From: an uncultured Bacteroidia bacterium
Lineage (GTDB): Bacteria > Bacteroidota > Bacteroidia > Bacteroidales > UBA932
Assembly (NCBI GenBank): GCA_902789245.1
Contig: CADAND010000003.1
Span: forward strand, 86,168-150,167
Length of the DNA stretch: 64,000 nt
Reading direction: 5' to 3'
Below, in pieces: positions 25,205 to 33,285 of the stretch (positions are counted from its first letter, which is position 1; each line of letters starts with the position of its first letter). Below the pieces are notes generated by a model. The model had not been told where the DNA came from and did no database searches. It saw only the letters and a list, made by a program, of their open reading frames with translations. Made by a program: the position numbers and the translations under genes.

Positions 25205-25600
25205 ATGACTGATCCGATCGCAGATTATCTCACCAGGATCCGCAACGCCTATATGGCCGGCAAGAAGGTCGTGGAGATTCCTTCCTCCAAGATGAAGGTC
25301 GCCATCACCCAGATCCTGTGCGAGAAGGGCTATATCCTCAGCTACAAGGTGGTTGAGGGCAACCCTTTCAATACCATCAAAATCGCTCTGAAGTACCACC
25401 CGCAGACCAAGATGGCCGCCATCAAGAAGATTGAGCGCGTGTCCACCCCGGGTCTCCGTCAGTACACGGGTGTCGACGATATGCCGCGCGTCCTGAACGG
25501 CCTCGGCATCGCCATCCTGTCCACCCCGAAGGGCGTCATCACCGACAAGGAAGCCAAGGAGCTTGGCGTCGGCGGTGAGGTTATTTGCTACGTTTATTAA
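25205..25600 (+). CDS. rpsH: 30S ribosomal protein S8
   Basis: S8 (uS8) binds the central domain of 16S rRNA and in E. coli represses the spc operon. The 131-residue protein begins MTDPIADYLTRIRNAYMAGK and ends with the LGVGGEVICYVY block. No S8-type mRNA target is evident by eye upstream of rplE here. Confidence 0.97.
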   Translation: MTDPIADYLTRIRNAYMAGKKVVEIPSSKMKVAITQILCEKGYILSYKVVEGNPFNTIKIALKYHPQTKMAAIKKIERVSTPGLRQYTGVDDMPRVLNGLGIAILSTPKGVITDKEAKELGVGGEVICYVY

Positions 25601-25619
25601 TCTCTAAAGTAATAGATAA

Positions 25620-26180
25620 ATGTCACGAATTGGTAAATTGCCTGTAAGCCTTCCGTCCGGCGTGAGCGTCGAGCTCCTTCCCGGCAACGTGCTGAAGGTT
25701 AAAGGACCTCACGGTGAGATGTGCCAGAAGATTGATCCGGACATCAAGGTCACTGTTGAGGACAATCAGATCAAGTTCGAGCGTCCGACCGACCAGCCTC
25801 GTCACCGCTCCATGCACGGTCTCTACCGCGCCCTGGTGCACAACATGGTCGTCGGCGTGTCCGAGCAGTTCACTACCCAGCAGGAACTGGTGGGTGTCGG
25901 TTACCGTGTGGCCGCTGCCGGCCAGCTGCTGACCTTCTCCCTCGGTTATTCCCATGAAATCCAGCTGATGCTTCCGAAGGAAGTCACCGCCGAGGTGCCC
26001 GACGTCAAGAAGGGCGAGAACCCTCGCCTCGTGCTGAAGAGCTGCGACAAGCAGCTGCTCGGCCAGGTGGCTGCCAAGATCCGTTCTTTCCGCAAGCCTG
26101 AACCGTACAAGGGCAAGGGTATTAAGTTCGTTGGCGAGACGCTTCGCCGTAAGGCCGGTAAGACCGCCGCAGCTAAATAA
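25620..26180 (+). CDS. rplF: 50S ribosomal protein L6
   Basis: L6 (uL6) supports the factor-binding site next to the sarcin-ricin loop. The 186-residue protein has two related domains, the start MSRIGKLPVSLPSGV and the C-terminal signature PEPYKGKGIKFVGE. Confidence 0.97.
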   Translation: MSRIGKLPVSLPSGVSVELLPGNVLKVKGPHGEMCQKIDPDIKVTVEDNQIKFERPTDQPRHRSMHGLYRALVHNMVVGVSEQFTTQQELVGVGYRVAAAGQLLTFSLGYSHEIQLMLPKEVTAEVPDVKKGENPRLVLKSCDKQLLGQVAAKIRSFRKPEPYKGKGIKFVGETLRRKAGKTAAAK

Positions 26181-26195
26181 TAGGAGGATAGAATT

Positions 26196-26558
26196 ATGGC
26201 ACTTAGTAGAATTGAAAGAAGAAGAAGGATTCACTTCCGTATACGCAAGCACGTCAACGGCACTGCTGAGAAGCCTCGCATGGTGGTTTTCCGCAGCAAC
26301 AAGCAGATCTACGTGCAGGTGGTCGACGACGAGCAGGGCAAGACGCTTTGCGCCGCCGCTTCCAACGACAAGGAGCTTGCCGCACAGTGCAAGGGCAAGA
26401 ACGGCATTGAAGCTGCTGCCGTGGTCGGCAAGGCCATCGCGGAGCGCTGCAAGGCGAAAGGTATCACCGCGATCTGCTTCGATCGTGGCGGCTACCTCTT
26501 CCACGGTAGAGTTAAAAGTTTGGCAGATGCTGCCCGTGAAGGCGGCCTCGTATTCTAA
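26196..26558 (+). CDS. rplR: 50S ribosomal protein L18
   Basis: L18 (uL18) binds 5S rRNA. The 120-residue protein has the [20 protein letters not shown] start and the [14 protein letters not shown] end. A Shine-Dalgarno-like AGGAGG at 26182-26187 lies 8 nt before the ATG. Confidence 0.97.
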   Translation: MALSRIERRRRIHFRIRKHVNGTAEKPRMVVFRSNKQIYVQVVDDEQGKTLCAAASNDKELAAQCKGKNGIEAAAVVGKAIAERCKAKGITAICFDRGGYLFHGRVKSLADAAREGGLVF

Positions 26559-26569
26559 GAGTTAAGACT

Positions 26570-27088
26570 ATGGCAAATACTAATGTTAAGAGAGTAAAGA
26601 CGTCTGACCTTGAGCTCAAGGACAGACTGGTCGCCATCCAGCGCGTCACCAAGGTGACCAAGGGTGGTCGTCACTTCCGCTTCGCTGCCATCGTCGTCGT
26701 CGGTGACGAGAACGGTGTCGTAGGCTATGGTCTTGGCAAAGCGAACGAAGTCACTGCCGCGATCGCGAAGGGTGTGGAAGATGCGAAGAAGAATCTGGTG
26801 AAGATTCCCGTCATCAACACCACCATCCCGCACGAGCAGGAGGCGAAATTCGGTGGTTCCCGCGTGTTCATGAAGCCCGCAGCGCCCGGTACCGGTGTCA
26901 AGGCCGGTGGTGCTATGCGTGCTGTCTTCGAGTCCGTCGGTGTGCAGAACGTGCTGGCGAAGTCCAAGGGTTCTTCCAACCCTCACAACCTCGTCAAGGC
27001 GACTGTCCTGGCCCTCACCCAGATGCGCGATGCTTACACCGTGGCCGGTCTTCGCGGCGTTGCTATGAATAAGGTTTTCAACGGCTAG
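26570..27088 (+). CDS. rpsE: 30S ribosomal protein S5
   Basis: S5 (uS5) shapes decoding accuracy and the mRNA entry. The 172-residue product has the double-stranded RNA-binding part with [19 protein letters not shown] and [10 protein letters not shown], followed by the ribosomal fold with [15 protein letters not shown]. Confidence 0.97.
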   Translation: MANTNVKRVKTSDLELKDRLVAIQRVTKVTKGGRHFRFAAIVVVGDENGVVGYGLGKANEVTAAIAKGVEDAKKNLVKIPVINTTIPHEQEAKFGGSRVFMKPAAPGTGVKAGGAMRAVFESVGVQNVLAKSKGSSNPHNLVKATVLALTQMRDAYTVAGLRGVAMNKVFNG

Positions 27089-27100
27089 GAGGACACGACT

Positions 27101-27283
27101 ATGGCAAAGTACAAAATTACCCAGATTATCAGCAGCAACGGAGAGACCCGTCGCCAGAAGGACAACCTTCGTTGCCTCGGCATCCGCGGCATGCACAAGA
27201 CCGTGGAGGTGGAGAAGACCCCGATTACCGAGGGTCAGGTCGCCAAGATCGCCCATCTCTGCAAAGTTGAAGTTATTGACTAA
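27101..27283 (+). CDS. rpmD: 50S ribosomal protein L30
   Basis: L30 (uL30), 60 residues, single ferredoxin-like fold with KITQIISSNGETRRQK and LRCLGIRGMHKTVEV. An AGGAGG at 27087-27092 precedes the start by 8 nt and overlaps the rpsE stop. Confidence 0.96.
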   Translation: MAKYKITQIISSNGETRRQKDNLRCLGIRGMHKTVEVEKTPITEGQVAKIAHLCKVEVID

Positions 27284-27298
27284 AGGAGGACCTGAGAG

Positions 27299-27748
27299 AT
27301 GAAACTTAATAATTTGACACCTGCTGCGGGTTCTACCCATACCAGCAAGAGAGTCGGTCGCGGTCAGGGTTCCGGTAAGGGTGGCACCGCCACCCGCGGT
27401 ACCAAGGGTGCCCAGGCCCGCGCCGGTTACGAGCACAAGATCGGTTTCGAAGGCGGCCAGATGCCGCTGCAGCGCCGTCTGCCGAAGTTCGGCTTCAAGA
27501 ACCCGACCCGCGTCGAGTACAAGGCCATCAATGTCTCTGACATCGAGGCTCTTGCCGCCGCTACCGGGCTCCAGGAGCTGGGCCTCGCCGAGATCGTCGC
27601 CGCCGGCCTCGCCGGCAAGAACGATCTGGTGAAGGTGCTTGGCAATGGAGAAATCAAGGCTGCCGCCACGGTGACCGCCAACGCTTTCTCCAAGTCCGCT
27701 ATCGCCAAAATCGAGGCTGCCGGTGGTAAGGCGGTCGTAATCGAATAG
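27299..27748 (+). CDS. rplO: 50S ribosomal protein L15
   Basis: L15 (uL15) is a late assembly protein. The 149-residue product starts MKLNNLTPAAGSTHTSKR, has the Gly-rich GRGQGSGKGGTATRGTKG loop and GFEGGQMPLQRRLPK. The Shine-Dalgarno-like AGGAGG at 27284-27289 lies 9 nt before the ATG. secY follows by 2 nt. Confidence 0.97.
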   Translation: MKLNNLTPAAGSTHTSKRVGRGQGSGKGGTATRGTKGAQARAGYEHKIGFEGGQMPLQRRLPKFGFKNPTRVEYKAINVSDIEALAAATGLQELGLAEIVAAGLAGKNDLVKVLGNGEIKAAATVTANAFSKSAIAKIEAAGGKAVVIE

Positions 27749-27750
27749 TC

Positions 27751-29088
27751 ATGAAGAAGTTTATCGAGACCATCAAAAACATCTTCAAGATCGAGGAGCT
27801 CCGCAAGAGACTCGTCTACACGTTCCTGCTGATCCTGGTTTACCGTTTCGGCTGCTTCGTGGTGCTTCCGGGCATTGACGCGTCCATGCTGGCCAACCTC
27901 CAGAGCAACACGCAGGAAGGCCTCGTCGGCCTCCTGAACATGTTCTCCGGCGGCGCCTTCGGTAACGCTTCGATCTTCGCGCTGGGTGTGATGCCGTACA
28001 TCTCGGCATCCATCGTCATCCAGCTGCTGGGCGTCTTCGTCCCGTATTTCCGCAAACTCCAGATGGAGGGCGAGAGCGGGCGCAAGAAGATGAACCAGAT
28101 GACGCGGTGGCTGACCATCCTCATCATCTGCATCCAGGGCCCGGCCTACATGGCCGCCGTGCACAACCAGATTCCCGCTGCCGCTTTCGTGGCCGTGAAT
28201 CAGCTCGGCTGGAGCAACTTTATGTTCAACCTCGTGTCCACCATCATCCTGATGGCCGGCTCGATGTTCGTGATGTGGCTCGGTGAGCGCATCACCGACC
28301 GTGGCATCGGCAACGGTATCTCCCTGATCATCATGATCGGTATCGTCGCCCGTCTGCCTTACGCCCTGATGGCTGAGGTCCAGGAGAAGGTCGCGACCAA
28401 CAACGGTGGTGTCATCCTCCTGATCGTGGAGTTCCTGCTCTGGTTCTTTGTGGTCGTGGCTGCGATCGCGCTGGTCCAGGCTGTCCGCCGCGTTCCTGTG
28501 CAGTACGCCAAGCGCGTGATCGGCAACAAGCAGTACGGCGGTGTCCGCCAGTACATCCCGTTGAAGATCAACGCTGCCGGCGTGATGCCTATCATCTTCG
28601 CCCAGGCCCTGATGCTCTTCCCGCTCATCTTCTCCCGCTGGGACGCTACGCGCGGACTCGCGGCGACGCTGGGCAACTACGAGGGTATCTGGTATAACAT
28701 CATCTTCTTCATCCTGATCGTGATCTTCACGTACTTCTACACGGCCGTCACCGTCAACCCGACGATGATGTCCGAGAGCATGAAGCGGGATGGAGGATTC
28801 ATCCCCGGCGTGAAGCCCGGCAAGAAGACCGTGGAGTACCTGGACAGCATCATGTCCAAGGTGACCCTCCCGGGTTCCATCTTCCTCGGCTTCATCGCCA
28901 TTCTCCCTGCCTTTGCGCGGTTTTTCGGTGTCACCAACGCGTTTGCGAGCTTCTACGGCGGTACTTCGCTGCTGATCCTCGTGGGTGTGGTTCTCGACAC
29001 GCTGCAGCAGGTGGAAAGTTATTTGCTGATGCGCCACTACGACGGTCTGATGAAGACCGGTCGTCTGAGCGGGCGCTCAGGTATGTAG
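27751..29088 (+). CDS. secY: Protein translocase subunit SecY
   Basis: SecY is the pore of the Sec translocon in the inner membrane. The 445-residue protein has ten membrane helices, the plug region after helix 1 and motifs such as GERITDRGIGNGISLIIMIG and the cytoplasmic loop NKQYGGVRQYIPLKINAAGV. It lies at the end of the spc part between rplO and map, the common order in Bacteroidota. Confidence 0.97.
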   Translation: MKKFIETIKNIFKIEELRKRLVYTFLLILVYRFGCFVVLPGIDASMLANLQSNTQEGLVGLLNMFSGGAFGNASIFALGVMPYISASIVIQLLGVFVPYFRKLQMEGESGRKKMNQMTRWLTILIICIQGPAYMAAVHNQIPAAAFVAVNQLGWSNFMFNLVSTIILMAGSMFVMWLGERITDRGIGNGISLIIMIGIVARLPYALMAEVQEKVATNNGGVILLIVEFLLWFFVVVAAIALVQAVRRVPVQYAKRVIGNKQYGGVRQYIPLKINAAGVMPIIFAQALMLFPLIFSRWDATRGLAATLGNYEGIWYNIIFFILIVIFTYFYTAVTVNPTMMSESMKRDGGFIPGVKPGKKTVEYLDSIMSKVTLPGSIFLGFIAILPAFARFFGVTNAFASFYGGTSLLILVGVVLDTLQQVESYLLMRHYDGLMKTGRLSGRSGM

Positions 29089-29111
29089 TTCTTTGAATAA
29101 ATTGAACGGTT

Positions 29112-29891
29112 GTGATCAAGCCTAAGACTGAAGAAGAAATCGAGCTGCTTCGCGAGAATGCCATCATCGTCTCGAAGACGCTGGCGGAAGTCGGTAAAGC
29201 GGTTGCCCCTGGTGTGACAACGAAAACGTTGAATAAGGTGGCCGAGACTTTCATCCGCGACCACGGCGCGATTCCCAGCTTCCTTGGTTTCGAGGGCTTC
29301 CCGGCAGCCATCTGTGCCTCTGTCAACGATGTCGTGGTCCACGGTTTTCCGTCCGACTATGTCCTCAAGGAGGGCGACATCGTCAGTGCGGACATCGGCA
29401 CGCTCTACAAGGGCTATAACGGCGACTCGTGCTACACCTTCCCCGTCGGGGAGGTGTCGCCCGAGACCCGCAAGCTCCTGGACGTGACGAAGGCTTCGCT
29501 CTATAAGGGCATCGAGGCGGCTGTCGCGGGTGCGCGGATCGGAGATATCGGATACGCGGTGCAATCGTACGCTGAATCATTCGGTTTCTCCGTCGTCCGC
29601 GAACTCGAAGGACACGGAATCGGCCGGGAGATGCACGAGAATCCGGGAGTGCCCAACTACGGGCGTCCGGGTCGCGGCACCCACCTGGTGGACGGAATGG
29701 TCCTGTGTATTGAGCCGATGATCAACGCCGGCGGCAAGGCGGTCTATCTGGACAGAAACGGATGGGCCGTGCATACCGCCGACCACAAGAATTCGGCCCA
29801 TTACGAGCTTACGGTTGTTGTCCGGAAAGGCCGGGCCGAGCAGCTCTCAACTTTCGATTTTATCGAGAAAGATGGCACGATTAAATTTTAA
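29112..29891 (+). CDS. map: Methionine aminopeptidase, type I
   Basis: Removes the initiator methionine from new proteins. The 259-residue enzyme carries the five metal ligands of the pita-bread fold in SADIGTLYKGYNGDSC (two Asp), ELEGHGIGREMHENPGVPN (His), IEPMI and the C-terminal HYELTVVV (Glu). The start is a GTG at 29112 (MIKPKTEEEIELL); no ATG gives the conserved N-terminus. Confidence 0.95.
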   Translation: MIKPKTEEEIELLRENAIIVSKTLAEVGKAVAPGVTTKTLNKVAETFIRDHGAIPSFLGFEGFPAAICASVNDVVVHGFPSDYVLKEGDIVSADIGTLYKGYNGDSCYTFPVGEVSPETRKLLDVTKASLYKGIEAAVAGARIGDIGYAVQSYAESFGFSVVRELEGHGIGREMHENPGVPNYGRPGRGTHLVDGMVLCIEPMINAGGKAVYLDRNGWAVHTADHKNSAHYELTVVVRKGRAEQLSTFDFIEKDGTIKF

Positions 29892-29903
29892 AGTGATTTT
29901 TTA

Positions 29904-30122
29904 ATGTCCAAACAAGTAGCAATAGAACAAGATGGAAAGGTTATCGAGACCCTTCCGAACGCGATGTTCAAAGTCGAGCTTGAGAACGGTCACGTCCTGC
30001 TCTGCAATATTTCGGGCAAGATGCGTATGAACTTTATCCATATTCTTCTTGGCGACAAGGTTAGAGTTGAGATTTCACCGTACGATTTAACCAAAGGCAG
30101 AATATCTTTCAGATACAAATAA
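29904..30122 (+). CDS. infA: Translation initiation factor IF-1
   Basis: IF-1 binds the A site of the 30S subunit during initiation. The 72-residue OB-fold protein has [20 protein letters not shown] and the end KGRISFRYK. It sits between map and rpmJ, as in other Bacteroidota. Confidence 0.97.
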   Translation: MSKQVAIEQDGKVIETLPNAMFKVELENGHVLLCNISGKMRMNFIHILLGDKVRVEISPYDLTKGRISFRYK

Positions 30123-30134
30123 AAACGCATAGAT

Positions 30135-30251
30135 ATGAAAGTCAAGACATCCATCAAGAAGCGCAGCGAAGATTGCAAGATCGTCAGACGCAAAGGCCGC
30201 CTGTACGTCATCTGCAAGAAGAACCCCAAGTTCAAGATGCGCCAAGGATAA
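30135..30251 (+). CDS. rpmJ: 50S ribosomal protein L36
   Basis: A 38-residue protein, [20 protein letters not shown] at the start and [11 protein letters not shown] at the end. Of the four zinc ligands of classical L36 only Cys14 and Cys27 remain; the first Cys is Ser and the His is Phe, so it is a zinc-free type. It lies 12 nt after infA and 32 nt before rpsM. Confidence 0.95.
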   Translation: MKVKTSIKKRSEDCKIVRRKGRLYVICKKNPKFKMRQG

Positions 30252-30283
30252 TCAATCAGTAACAAATTAAGTAAAGTATAATT

Positions 30284-30661
30284 ATGGCAAGAATCGCCGG
30301 TGTAGATTTACCGAACAACAAACAGGGAGAAATAGGTCTGACCTATATCTTCGGTATCGGCCGCTCTTCCGCGAAGCGAATCCTCGAGAAGTGCGGAATC
30401 GATCCCACCATCAAAGTGGGCGACTGGAATGATGACCAGATCGCCAAGATCCGTTCCGAGATCAATGAGGAGTACAAGATCGAGGGCGAGCTCCGCTCCT
30501 CCGTCCAGATGGACATCAAGCGCCTCATGGATATCGGTTGCTATCGCGGAATCCGCCATCGTCTCGGACTTCCCGTCCGTGGCCAGAGCACCAAGAACAA
30601 CGCCCGTACCCGCAAGGGTCGCAAGAAGACCGTTGCCAACAAGAAGAAGGCGACCAAGTAA
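30284..30661 (+). CDS. rpsM: 30S ribosomal protein S13
   Basis: S13 (uS13) forms inter-subunit bridges and contacts tRNA. The 125-residue product has [20 protein letters not shown], the helix-two-turn-helix and the basic [18 protein letters not shown] tail. First gene of the alpha part of the cluster. Confidence 0.97.
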   Translation: MARIAGVDLPNNKQGEIGLTYIFGIGRSSAKRILEKCGIDPTIKVGDWNDDQIAKIRSEINEEYKIEGELRSSVQMDIKRLMDIGCYRGIRHRLGLPVRGQSTKNNARTRKGRKKTVANKKKATK

Positions 30662-30674
30662 AAACTGATGAATT

Positions 30675-31061
30675 ATGGCAAAGAAAACTACAACATCCAA
30701 GAGAGTTGTCAAGGTTGAAGCTTATGGCGAGGCCCATATTTCATCGACCTTCAACAACGTCATCGTGTCCCTGACCAACGCCCAGGGCCAGGTGATCAGC
30801 TGGGGCTCCGCCGGTAAGTGCGGCTTCAGAGGCTCCAAGAAGAACACCCCGTACGCTGCCCAGATGGCCGCCGAGGATGCCGCGAAGACGGCTTTCGACG
30901 CCGGTCTGCGTCGCGTCAAGTGCTACGTCAAAGGTCCGGGTTCCGGTCGTGAGTCCGCCATCCGTACCATCAACAACGCCGGTATCATCGTGACCGAGAT
31001 CGTCGACGTCACCCCGATGCCGCACAACGGGTGCCGTCCTAAAGGCCGTCGTAAAGTTTAA
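30675..31061 (+). CDS. rpsK: 30S ribosomal protein S11
   Basis: S11 (uS11) lies on the platform beside the mRNA exit. The 128-residue protein has [20 protein letters not shown] and the C-terminal [18 protein letters not shown]. Confidence 0.97.
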   Translation: MAKKTTTSKRVVKVEAYGEAHISSTFNNVIVSLTNAQGQVISWGSAGKCGFRGSKKNTPYAAQMAAEDAAKTAFDAGLRRVKCYVKGPGSGRESAIRTINNAGIIVTEIVDVTPMPHNGCRPKGRRKV

Positions 31062-31080
31062 TTCTTAAAACAAGACTACT

Positions 31081-31683
31081 ATGGCAAGATATACAGGTCC
31101 CAGCACCAAGATCGCCCGTAAATTCGGCGAGCCGATTTTCGGCTCTGACAAGTATTTTGAGAAGCGCAACTATCCTCCGGGACAGCACGGCCTCGCCGCG
31201 AAGCGCAAGAAGTCCAAGGAATATGCTACCCAGCTGAAGGAGAAGCAGAAAGTCAAGTACATGTACGGTGTGCTCGAGCGTCAGTTCCACAACACCTACG
31301 AGAAGGCTTCCCGCATGGCCGGCCAGAAGGGTGAGAACCTCGTGATTCTCCTCGAGTCCCGTCTGGACAATATCGTGTACCGTCTCGGTATTGCCCCGAC
31401 CCGCGCCGCCGCCCGTCAGCTCGTGTCCCACCACCACATCACCCTGAACGGCAATGTGTGCAGCATCCCCTCCACCCAGGTGAAGGCCGGCGACACCGTG
31501 GCCGTCCGTGAGCGCTCCAAGAGCCTCGAGGTGATCCAGAACAGCGTGGCCTCCGTGACCAAGTATGCCTGGCTGGACTTCGACACCAAGACCCTCAGTG
31601 GTAAGTTCCTCAACGTTCCGACCCGTGCGGAAATCCCCGAGAACATCAACGAGCAGCTGATCGTCGACCTCTATTCCAAATAA
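31081..31683 (+). CDS. rpsD: 30S ribosomal protein S4
   Basis: S4 (uS4) starts 16S assembly and in E. coli represses the alpha operon. The 200-residue product has the start [20 protein letters not shown], an S4 RNA-binding domain ([20 protein letters not shown]) and no zinc cysteines. It lies directly before rpoA. Confidence 0.97.
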   Translation: MARYTGPSTKIARKFGEPIFGSDKYFEKRNYPPGQHGLAAKRKKSKEYATQLKEKQKVKYMYGVLERQFHNTYEKASRMAGQKGENLVILLESRLDNIVYRLGIAPTRAAARQLVSHHHITLNGNVCSIPSTQVKAGDTVAVRERSKSLEVIQNSVASVTKYAWLDFDTKTLSGKFLNVPTRAEIPENINEQLIVDLYSK

Positions 31684-31702
31684 TCCTTAACACCACTGTA
31701 AT

Positions 31703-32710
31703 ATGGCAATCTTAGCATTTCAGAAACCGGACAAGGTGATTATGCTCGAAAGCACCGACACTGTCGGCCGTTTCGAATTCCGGCCGCTCGAGCCGGGCTA
31801 CGGCCAGACGATCGGTAACGCTCTTCGTCGCATCTTGCTGGCCTCCCTGGAGGGGTTTGCTATCAGTCAGATCAAGATCTCCGGCGTGGACCAGGAGTTC
31901 CAGACCATCCCCGGCGTTATCGAGGGGATGCAGGACATCATCCTGAACCTCAAGCAGGTGCGTTTCCGCCGCATGGTCGAGACCGTGGATACTGAGACGG
32001 CAAACATCGTCATCAGCGGCAAGCAGGAGTTTACGGCAGAAGATATCTCCAAAGGATTGTCTTCTTTCATGGTGTTGAATCCCGAATTGCACATCTGCTC
32101 GCTCGAGCCTTCCGTGAAGCTCGAAATCTCCCTCGTCATCACGAAGGGTCGTGGTTTCGTGCCCGCTGAGGAGCTCCGCGACGAGAACACGCCGATCGGT
32201 ACCATTCCGGTCGATGCGATCTACACGCCGATCCGCAAGGTCAACTGGAGTGTGGAGAACTGGCGTGTCGAGCAGAAGACGGATTACGAGAAACTCAATC
32301 TTGAGATCGTGACGGACGGTTCGATTTCCCCGAACGCTGCCCTTCACGAGGCGGCCAACATCCTGATCTACCACTTCAAGCTCTTTACCGACGACAAGAA
32401 GATGTCGCTGGAGAGCACGGTGGAGACCGACAGCAAGGAGCTGGACGAGGAGTCGCTGCACATGCGTCACCTCCTCCTGACCAAGCTCTCCGATGTGGGC
32501 CTGTCGGTGCGTGCTTTCAACTGCCTCAAGGCGGCTGAGATCGACACCTTCGCCGACCTCGTGTCCTATTCCCGTCCCGAGCTGATGAAGTTCCGCAACT
32601 TCGGCCGGAAGTCCCTCAACGAAATCGACCTCCTGGTCGAGAAGATGAAGCTTTCGTTCGGAATGGACGTCACCAAGTATAATATTGAACCCAAGAAAAA
32701 GACTGTATAA
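31703..32710 (+). CDS. rpoA: RNA polymerase alpha subunit
   Basis: Alpha dimerises to start RNA polymerase assembly and its C-terminal domain contacts promoters and regulators. The 335-residue protein has the N-terminal domain with [20 protein letters not shown] and a C-terminal domain with [20 protein letters not shown] and [11 protein letters not shown] helix-hairpin-helix. Standard place between rpsD and rplQ. Confidence 0.97.
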   Translation: MAILAFQKPDKVIMLESTDTVGRFEFRPLEPGYGQTIGNALRRILLASLEGFAISQIKISGVDQEFQTIPGVIEGMQDIILNLKQVRFRRMVETVDTETANIVISGKQEFTAEDISKGLSSFMVLNPELHICSLEPSVKLEISLVITKGRGFVPAEELRDENTPIGTIPVDAIYTPIRKVNWSVENWRVEQKTDYEKLNLEIVTDGSISPNAALHEAANILIYHFKLFTDDKKMSLESTVETDSKELDEESLHMRHLLLTKLSDVGLSVRAFNCLKAAEIDTFADLVSYSRPELMKFRNFGRKSLNEIDLLVEKMKLSFGMDVTKYNIEPKKKTV

Positions 32711-32712
32711 AG

Positions 32713-33282
32713 ATGAGACACAATAAAGCTATCAATCATCTTGGTCGTCAGGCTGGCCACCGCAAGGCGCTCCTCGCCAACATGGCCTGCTCCCTGATCC
32801 AGCACAAGCGCATCACCACCACCGTGGCGAAGGCCAAGGCCCTGAAGAGCTATATCGAGCCGCTTATCACCAAGTCCAAGGAGGATACGACCCACAGCCG
32901 TCGCGTTGTGTTCAGCTACCTCAAGGACAAGGAGGCTGTGACCGAACTGTTCCGCACCATCGCCCCGAAGATCGCCGATCGTCCGGGCGGATACACCCGC
33001 GTGCTGCACATCGGTTTCCGCCAGGGTGACGCCGCCGAGATGGCGCTGATCGAACTCGTTGACTTCAACGAGGCCGCTCTCGCCGCCGCTCCGAAGGCTG
33101 CTGCCAAGAAGACTACCCGCCGTAGCCGCGCCAAGAAAGCCGAGGCCGCTCCCGCTGAGGAAGCTCCCAAGGCGGAAGAGGTGAAGGCTGAGGCTCCCGC
33201 CGAGGAGCCGAAGGCTGAAGCCCCGAAGGCCAAGAAGGCTGCTCCCAAGGCCAAGAAGGCCGAAGAGCCGAAGGCGGAGTAA
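32713..33282 (+). CDS. rplQ: 50S ribosomal protein L17 with long Ala/Lys/Glu tail
   Basis: L17 (bL17) core (residues 1-120) is typical: [20 protein letters not shown] and [20 protein letters not shown]. After residue 125 comes a 65-residue low-complexity tail of KAEA/PKAEE type repeats, which lengthens the protein to 189 residues. It ends the ribosomal block; the convergent aro gene ends only 3 nt away, with no terminator between them. Confidence 0.95.
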   Translation: MRHNKAINHLGRQAGHRKALLANMACSLIQHKRITTTVAKAKALKSYIEPLITKSKEDTTHSRRVVFSYLKDKEAVTELFRTIAPKIADRPGGYTRVLHIGFRQGDAAEMALIELVDFNEAALAAAPKAAAKKTTRRSRAKKAEAAPAEEAPKAEEVKAEAPAEEPKAEAPKAKKAAPKAKKAEEPKAE

Positions 33283-33285
33283 ATC

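Noticed and set aside
27427-29037. 536-codon open frame opposite rplO and secY
   Set aside because: His/Asp-rich shadow of a membrane protein gene; covers two well-supported genes.
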